64,000 bases of DNA, taken from assembly GCF_020782875.1 (NCBI RefSeq), contig NZ_JAJGBN010000007.1, positions 1-64,000 on the forward strand. The letters run 5' to 3'. Below are positions 1 to 8,288 of this stretch, piece after piece (positions within the stretch are counted from its first letter, which is position 1; each line of letters begins with the position of its first letter). The position numbers and the translations under genes are program-made. This DNA is from Allomuricauda sp. M10 (GTDB lineage Bacteria; Bacteroidota; Bacteroidia; Flavobacteriales; Flavobacteriaceae). The notes beneath the pieces were generated by a model. That model was not told the origin of the DNA. It saw only the letters and a list, made by a program, of their open reading frames with translations, and ran no database searches.

Positions 1-85
1 ACATTTGAAAGGTATACTATGTGATTTAAAAGTTTACGTATTAAAATCTGAGAGTCAGTTTAGGTTAGTTTAGTTAATTATGGAG

Positions 86-114
86 ACGCGGTCCTTAGGG
101 GCCGTGTTTCTTTT
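86..114 (+). terminator. Rho-independent terminator of a gene lying left of the window
   Basis: A 9-bp stem (86-94 with 99-107, including two G-U pairs that only work in the plus-strand RNA) closes a 4-nt loop and is followed by TTCTTTT. The wobble pairs give it a plus-strand direction, so it probably ends a gene before position 1. Confidence 0.6.
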
Positions 115-491
115 ATAAATAGTCATTACACAAAGGTGTGCAATGCTGTTTTTGAAAATCGTTGGGATGTTATAATGGATAAAGAAATGAGTTGGGCTGC
201 AGCTTCGACTTTATTTTTTGTACATCATTTTCAAATTAAAGACGGCTATCCTGACTTCACTACAACTACGCTCCTAAAAGGGATGGGATTCTGAGGAAAT
301 TCTTGAAATGATTTGAAGTGGTCTTTAACAGATTAGTAGATATATAAACATGTGGTGAACAACCCGAGCGGGTAAAAACTCCTCAGCATCAATCAACCTG
401 GTTTAAAATAGTAGGTCTTCAATCTTTTTGGTTGAACTTCCCAGCCTTAAAATAAAACTTGATCGAGTTGTTTTTTCTTTGTATGTTCAAG

Positions 492-507
492 ATGTGCTCG
501 AAAACAT
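492..507. promoter_or_regulatory. LacI-type operator, copy 1
   Basis: ATGTGCTCGAAAACAT is an imperfect palindrome around a central TCGA. It matches the three palindromes upstream of the LacI gene at 16039. Its centre lies exactly 22 bp, about two helical turns, from the next copy, the same spacing as two of the lacI copies. Confidence 0.75.
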
Positions 508-514
508 TTTTTAG

Positions 515-528
515 TGTGTTCGAGCACA
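515..528. promoter_or_regulatory. LacI-type operator, copy 2
   Basis: TGTGTTCGAGCACA has one mismatch to the perfect palindrome TGTGTTCGAACACA at 15939. It is directly followed by TTTTTTG (529-535), a possible -33 element for the nucleotidyltransferase/GH31 pair; the lacI copies are also followed by TTTTTTG. No perfect TAnnTTTG box follows here. Confidence 0.75.
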
Positions 529-646
529 TTTTTTGTTGATTTTGTTTTTTTCTTGGATAAAAAATACGTAAGTTCGATTGAAATTGAATTTGATGTTTCA
601 ATAAATGGATTTGTAAAAATCAGAATATCAATAGTATAGAAATCAA

Positions 647-1576
647 ATGCAGAAAAAAGTGAAACCTACATTGGTGGTCTTGGCCGCAGGCATGGGAAGT
701 CGTTATGGAGGTCTTAAACAAATAGATTCATTTACCCCCCAAGGAGACACCATAATCGACTTTTCAATCTATGATGCACTGCAGGCCGGATTTGGAAAAT
801 TCGTTTTCATTATTCGAAAGAGTTTTGAGCGCGAGTTCAAGGAAATCTTTAACCCAAAATTACAGGGGAAGGCCGAAGTGGTTTATGTATATCAAGAACT
901 TGAAAATGTTCCAAAGAAATATTTGAACCCGGAGAGGGTCAAGCCTTGGGGCACAGGTCACGCCCTTCTCATGGTGAAGGATGTGGTGAACGAAAATTTT
1001 GCCATCATCAATGCGGATGATTTTTACGGAAGAGAGGCCTTCATGGTCATGGCCGAAGCTTTGGGCACAACGGACAAGGAATCGTACAACTTTTTTACCA
1101 TGTCCTACCTGTTGAAAAATACCATATCAGATCATGGCTTCGTCTCAAGGGGAGAATGCCAAGTGGACGAAGAGGGGTACCTGACCGATATAAAGGAAAG
1201 GACCCATATTGAAAAAATTGATGGGCGATTAATGCGAAAGGACGAAAATGAAAACTTTGTTCCCATTGACGAGAATACTGTGGTATCAATGAATTTTTTT
1301 GGGTTTACCCCTAAATGTTTTGCGTTCGCAGAAGACCTATTCTTAAAATTCTTGGAAGAAAACCAGGAAAGTTTGAAGGCTGAATTTTACATTCCATCCA
1401 TTGTAAATGAAATGTTGCAATTGGACTCGGTGACCGTAAAGGTTTTAAAATCGGATGCCAAGTGGTTCGGTGTAACGTACAAAGAAGACAAGGAAATTGT
1501 TCAAAGATCGATCGATAAATTGAAAAGCGAACACATTTACCCAACGGAACTTTGGAAAATGTCCAAAACAAGATAG
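647..1576 (+). CDS. Sugar-phosphate nucleotidyltransferase-like protein
   Basis: Predicted cytoplasmic NTP-transferase fold enzyme that would join a sugar-1-phosphate to a nucleotide. The N-terminal LVVLAAGMGSRYGGLKQ (about residues 9-25) is the nucleotide-binding signature of the family, and NADDFYG (about 125-131) supplies the acidic metal-binding position. The stop is 7 bp from the start of the GH31 gene, so the two are probably one operon. Two LacI-type operators lie about 120-155 bp upstream. The GHMP sugar kinase at 14710-15804 faces the other operator array, so a kinase plus nucleotidyltransferase salvage route is a reasonable inference. The sugar and nucleotide cannot be told from sequence. 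Confidence 0.8.
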   Translation: MQKKVKPTLVVLAAGMGSRYGGLKQIDSFTPQGDTIIDFSIYDALQAGFGKFVFIIRKSFEREFKEIFNPKLQGKAEVVYVYQELENVPKKYLNPERVKPWGTGHALLMVKDVVNENFAIINADDFYGREAFMVMAEALGTTDKESYNFFTMSYLLKNTISDHGFVSRGECQVDEEGYLTDIKERTHIEKIDGRLMRKDENENFVPIDENTVVSMNFFGFTPKCFAFAEDLFLKFLEENQESLKAEFYIPSIVNEMLQLDSVTVKVLKSDAKWFGVTYKEDKEIVQRSIDKLKSEHIYPTELWKMSKTR

Positions 1577-1583
1577 ACAAGGT

Positions 1584-3206
1584 ATGAAATTGATTCTAAG
1601 AGCTTTTGCGATACTGGCCCTGATCACATTCAACTCGTACTCCCAAAAAGGGGACACACTTGATTTGGATATTGTGGAAGGTGAGTATTGGTGGGGTGGG
1701 CTAAGCACCGAGGGGCACAATACGCCATATGATGCCAATTCTGAGGTAAGTCATGACCAATGGGCCAATGATAAAGGCAATCAGGCTCAACCCATCCTAC
1801 TTTCCAATAAGGGTAGGTATGTTTGGTCCGATTTTCCAATTAAATATACCTTCGATAAAGGCCACATTCAGATAACGACCAAGGTTGGGGAGATTCAGTC
1901 TGGCAGTGCAGGCAAGAATTTACGCGATGCATACCAATATGTAGCGAAAAACTTCTTTGCTCCAAATGGTAAGGTTCCAGAAGAAAAGTTGTTTACACAT
2001 CCCCAATACAATACATGGATAGAGCTGATCTACAATCAAAATGAAGAGGATATCCTGAAATATGCCCAAGGCATTTTGGATCATGGGTACCCCCCTGGAG
2101 TATTGATGATCGATGATAACTGGCAGGAGAACTATGGGACTTGGCAATTTTCACCTAGACGATTCAAGGATCCCAAGGAAATGATAAAGAAACTCCATGA
2201 CATGGGGTTTCAGGTAATGCTATGGGTGTGTCCCTTTGTTAGTCCCGATTCGGAGATTTTCCGTTATCTGGCAAAAGAGGGCATGCTTTTGCAGGCTCCG
2301 CAGAAAAATCAAGAAGTACAATGGAAAAACACCCAGGATACGGCAGCCATAATACGTTGGTGGAACGGCGCCAGTGCTTGTTTGGACTTGACCAATCCCA
2401 AAACCAATACATGGTTCAAGGAGCAGTTGGACCATTTGGTGGACGAATACGGGGTGGATGGATTTAAATTTGATGCGGGTGATGCCCAGTTTTATGAAAA
2501 TGGCATCGTTTCTTTTGAAAACGTTTTGCCTAACGACCATACGGCCCTGTATGCCAAATTTGGATTGGACTATCCCCTGAATGAATATCGGGCGTCATGG
2601 AAAATGGCAGGTTTGCCTTTGGCACAACGATTAAGGGACAAAGGACATAATTGGGAAGATCTGCAAAAATTGATTCCAGACCAGATGTCCCAAAGTTTGA
2701 TGGGGTATGCATACACCTGCCCGGATATGATAGGGGGAGGGGAGTATGGTTCGTTCATAGATCTTGCCTCTATGGATGAGGAATTGGTCGTACGATCTGC
2801 CCAGGTCCACGCCTTGATGCCCATGATGCAATTTTCGGTGGCACCATGGCGTGTGTTGTCCAAAGAAAATGCAGAGTATTGTTTGGAAGCCGCAAAACTC
2901 CATGAAAAGATGGGTCCCTATATTCTTCAACTGGCAGATCGGGCCTCAAAAACTGGGGAGCCAATTGTAAAACCCATGGCTTTGGCCTTTCCTAACGATG
3001 GTTATGAAACCATTAAGGATCAATTCGTATTGGGAGATAACATAATCGTAGCTCCGGTGGTGACAAAAGGTGCATTAAGCCGGAAAGTGATTCTTCCTAA
3101 AGGAAAATGGAAAGACGATAGGGGTAAAATTTATAAAGGGAACAAGACCATAGAAATTGAGGTGCCACTGAGTAGACTCCCTTTTTTTACCAAGGTTGGC
3201 ACATGA
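1584..3206 (+). CDS. Glycoside hydrolase family 31, secreted
   Basis: Retaining alpha-glycosidase of the GH31 type. A Sec signal peptide covers about residues 1-20. The catalytic barrel holds VLMIDDNWQ (about 173-181), MLWVCPF, and the nucleophile motif DGFKFDAGD with Asp297 as the likely nucleophile. The C-terminal part (from about 460) is the usual beta domain with VLGDNIIVAPVV. At 540 residues it is short for GH31 and lacks a long N-terminal beta domain. Substrate (alpha-galactoside, alpha-xyloside, alpha-glucoside or other) is not decidable here. It follows the nucleotidyltransferase by 7 bp and probably shares its LacI-type operators. Confidence 0.9.
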   Translation: MKLILRAFAILALITFNSYSQKGDTLDLDIVEGEYWWGGLSTEGHNTPYDANSEVSHDQWANDKGNQAQPILLSNKGRYVWSDFPIKYTFDKGHIQITTKVGEIQSGSAGKNLRDAYQYVAKNFFAPNGKVPEEKLFTHPQYNTWIELIYNQNEEDILKYAQGILDHGYPPGVLMIDDNWQENYGTWQFSPRRFKDPKEMIKKLHDMGFQVMLWVCPFVSPDSEIFRYLAKEGMLLQAPQKNQEVQWKNTQDTAAIIRWWNGASACLDLTNPKTNTWFKEQLDHLVDEYGVDGFKFDAGDAQFYENGIVSFENVLPNDHTALYAKFGLDYPLNEYRASWKMAGLPLAQRLRDKGHNWEDLQKLIPDQMSQSLMGYAYTCPDMIGGGEYGSFIDLASMDEELVVRSAQVHALMPMMQFSVAPWRVLSKENAEYCLEAAKLHEKMGPYILQLADRASKTGEPIVKPMALAFPNDGYETIKDQFVLGDNIIVAPVVTKGALSRKVILPKGKWKDDRGKIYKGNKTIEIEVPLSRLPFFTKVGT

Positions 3207-3384
3207 AATTAGGATTGATACAGAATATCGAAGCAAAATATTGATAAGGTTTAAATAAAACCACAGTGTTGAATTTATAGGTAGTCCTATGGTCCAATAC
3301 TTGTTATTCTGTTACCGTTTTAGAGAATTTAGGAACAGAAACCTTGAAAGTACAGATTGTTTGAGTTGTTAGTTAGTTTTTAGC

Positions 3385-3425
3385 AAGGGCTATTGGGGTG
3401 ATATTATTGCATCGCAGTAGCCCTT
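3385..3425. terminator. Possible bidirectional hairpin between convergent genes
   Basis: AAGGGCTA (3385-3392) pairs perfectly with TAGCCCTT (3418-3425) across a 25-nt loop, between the convergent GH31 gene and the DUF4832 lipoprotein gene. The loop is long and there is no strong T run, so terminator function is only suggested. Confidence 0.35.
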
Positions 3426-3476
3426 TACCAAAGTTTAGGCGAAATTGCTCCTACCTGAATGACAATCCCTTAAATA

Positions 3477-4751
3477 TTAAAAAGACCTTTTAAAATCTAT
3501 AGTTTGTCCCTTCAATAATCGGTCACAGGAAATCACCAAATCTTCATTCCCATCATAATTGATAGTGAATTCCTTTTCTTCATTGGGCAGCACAGTCTTA
3601 AGGGAAGCGGTGGATTTATTGCCGTTAATGGAAAGATAGGCATCGTAATAAATGGGGGCTGTTCCAACATTTCGTACGGTTAGCAAAGATTTTTTGTCGG
3701 ATTTTACAAATTTGGTGACTTCAAACTTATAACCGGTGTGGATACTGGCCTCTTTTATCCTATCCAAGGATTGATATTTGTATTGGTCATTTCCGATCAT
3801 GTAGGTGGTGTGGAATCGTTTTATGAACGATTCATAGGACTCTCCATATGGACCATTGGGTGATAGGACATTTTGCTGATCATAATCCGTATAATAGTTG
3901 AATTCACCCCCAACCGGATTGTTGACATAGCGGGTTTCCAGTTCCAGAAATTTAAAACGCTGTTCGTTGACAGTTGCATGCTCCTCGGACATGAAGGAAT
4001 CATCGAACAAGCCAAATGATAAATTCAATAACGAAGGATTATCACGAAATGGAGCAACATTGCCGTCTTCAACATCAATGGAAATAGACCAATGAAGGTC
4101 TGTGAACGTAGTGTTCATTCTATTCAAAAATAGGATTTGGTACTCTTTTGAAGGGAACGTCTTTCCCAAGGCAAATGGACCATCATAAATATGGTATTCT
4201 CCCCACAACCCAAAACCTACCTGCAAGAAGGCCAATCGGTTATCATGATCATATCGTTTGGCAAATTTTTCATAGAATTCCAAGGTAAAGTCCTGTAATT
4301 CTTGATGTGACCAATCCGGAAACCATGTTTCCCTGCCTTCACTGATCCCTTGTGTTTCATGATAATCCGGTAAATCTTTAATGTATTTCGGCACTGATGT
4401 TTTTTGTCCCACATAGGTATATCTGAAACGAAGGATGGCTTGATGGTTCCGTGAGGCGATATCGTTCAATTTATCTTCAACAACCGTCCAGTCATAGACT
4501 CCTTTTTCGGAAACCACATCTTCAAAAAGCATATAGGAATATTCTAGGGTGTGCGCTCCGGAGTTGGCATTCGGATTTCCATCCCACACCACGATTCCGG
4601 TCATAGGTTGTACTTTGGTAAAACTGCTCACACCGCCACCATTTAATACCTGCTCCTGACCTTCCGGGTTTTCATCGGAATTGCTATTGTTTCCACCGCC
4701 ACAAGCAATGAGAAAACAGTTTAAACCAAGAAAGAACAAAAGATTTTTCAT
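3477..4751 (-). CDS. DUF4832/DUF4874-type surface lipoprotein, copy 1
   Basis: Start chosen at the methionine of MKNLLFFLGLNCFLIACGGG because it gives a clean lipoprotein signal with a lipobox cysteine; the frame is open 8 codons further upstream. The body reads like the DUF4874 barrel followed by a DUF4832 beta domain: RNHQAILRFRYTYVG, FLQVGFGLWGEYHIYDG and a C-terminal immunoglobulin-like stretch. Biochemical role is unknown; family members sit in polysaccharide utilisation loci and may bind or cut glycan. It is the last gene of the minus-strand locus, behind the acyltransferase. A second relative lies at 6888-8264. Confidence 0.75.
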   Translation of the reverse strand: MKNLLFFLGLNCFLIACGGGNNSNSDENPEGQEQVLNGGGVSSFTKVQPMTGIVVWDGNPNANSGAHTLEYSYMLFEDVVSEKGVYDWTVVEDKLNDIASRNHQAILRFRYTYVGQKTSVPKYIKDLPDYHETQGISEGRETWFPDWSHQELQDFTLEFYEKFAKRYDHDNRLAFLQVGFGLWGEYHIYDGPFALGKTFPSKEYQILFLNRMNTTFTDLHWSISIDVEDGNVAPFRDNPSLLNLSFGLFDDSFMSEEHATVNEQRFKFLELETRYVNNPVGGEFNYYTDYDQQNVLSPNGPYGESYESFIKRFHTTYMIGNDQYKYQSLDRIKEASIHTGYKFEVTKFVKSDKKSLLTVRNVGTAPIYYDAYLSINGNKSTASLKTVLPNEEKEFTINYDGNEDLVISCDRLLKGQTIDFKRSF

Positions 4752-4778
4752 AGGATCGAAGCTTCTTTTAGCCAATGA

Positions 4779-5870
4779 TTAAATTCTGATAAATAGTTTC
4801 TTTTTATACATCCAATAGCAAATGAACCATAGGAAGAAGAGCACTACAATACTCAATAGTATCTGAGCGCTCAGTGCTCCCGTCCATCCGAACAGGGCGT
4901 TTGAAAATGGTAAGAATATTTTTCTGATCAGTTCGGCCCCACCAACATGTGCGAACAAATAGATGAATAATGGGTTCATCCCAACAACGGCAAAGAACAG
5001 CACTCCCTTCTGATATTTTTTGACATCTATCACCCAATAGCATAATGCAAGGGCCAATAGTGACCACCCGCCACCTACAAGAACAAATGTACTCGTGGAA
5101 ATACGTTTTATGATGGGAGTTACATAACTGAAGCCATATCCTATGATCAAGGCCGTGACACCCCCAATAACCAAAAGCTGGATTTTTTCCTTGGTTGTCT
5201 TCTTACTGATCAACAGTTGGCCTGCCAACACGCCCCAAATGGTATGTGCGGCGGTGGGAATGGCATTGAACATGGCCCAATGGCCACTGTCCTCTTCACC
5301 GGAGATCAAAATATTGAACCATGCGCCAAAATTTTCTCCTGGCACAAAGGCATTGTTAAAACCTTCAACGGAGAAAAATCTATAAATGGCCTCGCTCATT
5401 AAAATAAGGATGATGGAAAACCCGATTTGGACGATAGGTTTTTTACGGATGACCAAAAAGGCAAGGAGATAGGTGACCGAGAGTTGTGCCAACACATTCT
5501 GGAACCTGAAAACAATTTTTCCGGGGTCAATGCAGTACAACGCCCATCCTAAAACCAGCATTAAAAAAGCTCTTTTAAAAGCATGTTTCTGCAGTTCTTT
5601 GTATGTATCTCCCTTTGCCATTCTTTTTGAAAAGGAGAGAGGCATGGAAACACCCACAATGAACATGAAAAAAGGTTGGATCAGATCCCAAAAATGCAGC
5701 CCTTCCCACTCCACATGATGAAATTGTTCTCCAATAGTATGTATAAGGGTACCGTGAAGTTCTGGAGCAACCAGGTATTCAAACAGACTTGAAAATTCTG
5801 CAATAAGCAAAAACATGGTCAGACCTCTATAAAAATCCAAGGATAGTAATCGATTATTGTTGGGTTCCAT
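4779..5870 (-). CDS. Membrane acyltransferase, HGSNAT/DUF5009 (NagX-like) family
   Basis: A polytopic membrane protein of about ten predicted helices. The N-terminus LLSLDFYRGLTMFLLI and the segment HFWDLIQPFFMFIVGVSMPLSF are typical of the heparan-alpha-glucosaminide N-acetyltransferase family, which moves acetyl groups across a membrane onto amino sugars. Length (363 residues) fits bacterial members. It sits between a probable terminator (5887-5925) and the DUF4832 gene, so it may be transcribed by readthrough or from its own promoter. A PIG-L deacetylase is encoded in the same locus. That the acceptor is an amino sugar is inference from the family. Confidence 0.75.
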   Translation of the reverse strand: MEPNNNRLLSLDFYRGLTMFLLIAEFSSLFEYLVAPELHGTLIHTIGEQFHHVEWEGLHFWDLIQPFFMFIVGVSMPLSFSKRMAKGDTYKELQKHAFKRAFLMLVLGWALYCIDPGKIVFRFQNVLAQLSVTYLLAFLVIRKKPIVQIGFSIILILMSEAIYRFFSVEGFNNAFVPGENFGAWFNILISGEEDSGHWAMFNAIPTAAHTIWGVLAGQLLISKKTTKEKIQLLVIGGVTALIIGYGFSYVTPIIKRISTSTFVLVGGGWSLLALALCYWVIDVKKYQKGVLFFAVVGMNPLFIYLFAHVGGAELIRKIFLPFSNALFGWTGALSAQILLSIVVLFFLWFICYWMYKKKLFIRI

Positions 5871-5886
5871 ATCTATTTTTTAAGTA

Positions 5887-5925
5887 AAAACCCTAATAAA
5901 TGTTCAAGCGATCTATTAGGGTTTT
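5887..5925 (-). terminator. Perfect 12-bp inverted repeat, probable terminator of the susCD operon
   Basis: AAAACCCTAATA (5887-5898) pairs perfectly with TATTAGGGTTTT (5914-5925) across a 15-nt loop. Read on the minus strand the stem ends in GGGTTTTTAC, a short U run. It lies behind the PKD lipoprotein gene and before the acyltransferase gene. Confidence 0.6.
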
Positions 5926-6015
5926 ATTGTTAAGTATGTGTTTAATAAAATTTATGCACTAGGACCAATACCATTCAATAAGACTCCTATTGAGCAAGAA
6001 ATGCAACAGCTCAAC

Positions 6016-6861
6016 TTATTTCTGAATTTCTATATTGATGGCCGGACCAGCGGTATCTGCAGGATAGTACTCAACACCCCAATTCAACCACATTCCAAAA
6101 TCAATGCTGTCCCCTACAGTTCCGAAAAAGCTTTTTGGGAATCTCATTTCTATCGCATTGGTGCTGCCGTCAACGGCAATTACCCCAGAGGATTCAAAAC
6201 CGTGCCCATCCAATCCTATCCAGTCCCATGCCCAGCCTCCGCTGCCACCAGGATAACTGTAAAAGCTTCCCCATGAACCTAAAACCGGTGGTCCTTCAAA
6301 TAGGTATTCCGCACCAATATTCCATGTTTCATTATATCCTGTTCCGTTGTCTTCATCCACATTGAAAAGCATGTCCGTAATCTCCAAAGTCATATCCGAT
6401 CCACCTTCAAAGTAGATGTCTATGTTGGGTCCTTTGGTGTAATACTTCATTTTTTTGACGGTACCTGCAAATTCATAGGAAACAGGCACTTCTTCCCAGT
6501 CCTCAAAATCGCCATCAATATCGATGTTGGCATTGATGATCACCGGAGCGCTGATCATTTTTGATACATGGGCCTCCTCACCGGATTCATTCATTGCGGT
6601 TAACGTGACGGTTAGCTCACCACCAACAATGGAATAGGTGTAGGTAGGATTTTCTTCGTAGGAATAAAAATAAAGGTCACCAAAATCCCATCGGTACGTG
6701 GTTGCCCCCTGGGATAGGTTGGTAAAGGTAAAAGTGCTTCCATCGCTTGTAAATGAGAAGTCGGCCACAATGCTGCTTTCTGAACTTGTGGAATCGTCCG
6801 AGTCACAACCTGCAAGCAGTGAAACGACCAAAAGACAATATAAAAGCTTGAATTTTTTCAT
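6016..6861 (-). CDS. PKD-domain surface lipoprotein
   Basis: Signal peptide with lipobox LLAGC (cysteine near residue 19) followed by an acidic Ser-rich linker, typical of exported surface lipoproteins in Bacteroidota. A PKD domain spans about residues 32-110, with the family signature TYRWDFGD. The rest (about 115-281) is a beta-sandwich reading like a CBM9 or DOMON-type carbohydrate-binding domain, with DGDFEDWEEVPVSYEF at its start. Position after susC, susD, GH109 and DUF4832 genes suggests a glycan-binding helper, comparable in place to SusE/SusF, though the sequences are not obviously alike. No catalytic motif seen. Confidence 0.7.
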   Translation of the reverse strand: MKKFKLLYCLLVVSLLAGCDSDDSTSSESSIVADFSFTSDGSTFTFTNLSQGATTYRWDFGDLYFYSYEENPTYTYSIVGGELTVTLTAMNESGEEAHVSKMISAPVIINANIDIDGDFEDWEEVPVSYEFAGTVKKMKYYTKGPNIDIYFEGGSDMTLEITDMLFNVDEDNGTGYNETWNIGAEYLFEGPPVLGSWGSFYSYPGGSGGWAWDWIGLDGHGFESSGVIAVDGSTNAIEMRFPKSFFGTVGDSIDFGMWLNWGVEYYPADTAGPAINIEIQK

Positions 6862-6887
6862 GACTTATGTGTTTAGGATTATGGTTT

Positions 6888-8264
6888 TTAGTTGATTATT
6901 AGTGTGTGTAATAATTCGTTCATGCCGGTACTGGCCTCCCAAGTGCCTGAATTTGCCAATTGAATGGAATATTCGGGTCTATCTTTCAAGGATGGGGAAG
7001 CGTCTTCGATTTTTAAATACAAGGTATAGCTCCCCGCTGGTATACCGGATAGGTTCACGGTTTCTGTTAAATCGTATTCCGCACCAGGCACTACCTTTCT
7101 GACATCAAAGTCCAACGATTTGCTATGGATGGTCCCATCATCAGTGGATTTCAATATCAAAGAGGCATTCTTTTTATTGTAAACGGGGGCAAAACCCACA
7201 TTGTCCATGACTAGGTCCAGGTTAAAATTGCCATTGGCTTTCACCTCCTTCTTTAGACTGGCGGTCTTGAGTAAAAGCCGATACCCCAACTCTCTTTGAA
7301 AATCCTCAAAGCAATCATTGTTTCTCCATTCCTGCAGTACGGGACCATAATAATCAAGGTTCAAATAGGTCCATTTCAACAATGCCATTTCCGTATCGGC
7401 TGTAGTGCAACTGGCAGTCGGTACCCCAGATGGGGGACAGGTTTCTCCACCAGTGGGAACAAAAAGGGCCTCTTTGCTTATGTAGTCTTTTTCTATGGTG
7501 ATGTTCTGATAGGTCCCATAATCATCAGGACTTGCCAAAAAACAATCGTTGTGGAACCCCACGCGGGCAATATCGCTGTCACCATACCCCACAGTTGCAT
7601 TCATAGCGGTGGAATAATTAAAGATCTCCTGTTTGTACAATGGGGTCCTGACCTGTACCTTGATTTCTTTTGGCAATACTTCCAATAGTTTGTTGAGTAT
7701 GGCTGTCTTATTTTCAAGCGTGGTCAAATTGTTGGTCGTGTAGTACCATTCTCCCCATGATCCTATAAAACCTGCCTGAACAAAAGCAATTACATCATAA
7801 TTGTCGGTCAAAATGGGTTTCAACTGGTCCAAATGCGAAATGACCCTGGACAACGGTGCATCGGTTTCATTTTGGTCGCTATTGTAGGCAAATCGCAGGA
7901 TACATTTAATACCGGCGGTTCTCATTCGTTCAAAATCGGTGGTTATTAGATCCAACTCGGCTTGACTGAGGTCAGCATCCTTAAATGCGTCCAAATAATA
8001 TATCCGATTGATGATGGTCACCTTTTCGTTTTTCAAACTGTTGAGCATTGCCACACTGATTGGCATTCCTTCGGATTCGACTGCCCAATGGTGCATAAAT
8101 CCCCTTTCCGGATTTGATATGACATCAAATGAAGCCACATAGGATATATTGCTTATACTGTTGTCCACGGGTTCTGGATCCGGGTCAACGGGAACTTCAC
8201 CGTTGCTTTCACCGCCACAACCAATTGTGCACAAAACCAGCAGATAAATCAATTTATATTTCAT
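6888..8264 (-). CDS. DUF4832/DUF4874-type surface lipoprotein, copy 2
   Basis: Lipoprotein signal with lipobox CTIGC at residue 16 and a Pro/Asp-rich linker. SNPERGFMHHW (about 51-61) and ILRFAYN are characteristic of the DUF4874 start, and FVQAGFIGSWGEWYYT matches FLQVGFGLWGEY in the copy at 3477-4751. The C-terminal 120 residues form the DUF4832 beta domain. Both proteins share order and length, so they are likely paralogues in one locus. Gene spacing of 24 bp to GH109 and 26 bp to the PKD gene indicates one operon. Function unknown. Confidence 0.75.
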   Translation of the reverse strand: MKYKLIYLLVLCTIGCGGESNGEVPVDPDPEPVDNSISNISYVASFDVISNPERGFMHHWAVESEGMPISVAMLNSLKNEKVTIINRIYYLDAFKDADLSQAELDLITTDFERMRTAGIKCILRFAYNSDQNETDAPLSRVISHLDQLKPILTDNYDVIAFVQAGFIGSWGEWYYTTNNLTTLENKTAILNKLLEVLPKEIKVQVRTPLYKQEIFNYSTAMNATVGYGDSDIARVGFHNDCFLASPDDYGTYQNITIEKDYISKEALFVPTGGETCPPSGVPTASCTTADTEMALLKWTYLNLDYYGPVLQEWRNNDCFEDFQRELGYRLLLKTASLKKEVKANGNFNLDLVMDNVGFAPVYNKKNASLILKSTDDGTIHSKSLDFDVRKVVPGAEYDLTETVNLSGIPAGSYTLYLKIEDASPSLKDRPEYSIQLANSGTWEASTGMNELLHTLIIN

Positions 8265-8288
8265 AGTGTATACTTGGTTAATAGTGGA

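Larger units (their letters stand above)
115..646. other. Intergenic region with operators; no convincing gene
   Basis: About 530 bases with no gene I can support. A 39-codon plus-strand frame (175-294) reads somewhat like protein but has no recognisable family and starts just after a terminator. A 60-codon minus-strand frame at 419-601 runs across the operators and is rejected. The useful content is the pair of LacI-type palindromes at 492-528. Confidence 0.5.

Noticed and set aside
175..294. 39-codon plus-strand frame MDKEMSWAAAST... near the left edge
   Set aside because: It reads somewhat like protein but has no known family, no promoter I can see, and lies just after a terminator. Too little to call a gene.
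419..601. Minus-strand frame of 60 codons upstream of the nucleotidyltransferase
   Set aside because: It runs through both LacI-type operators and is rich in Asn, Lys and Gln, as expected for translated AT-rich noncoding DNA.
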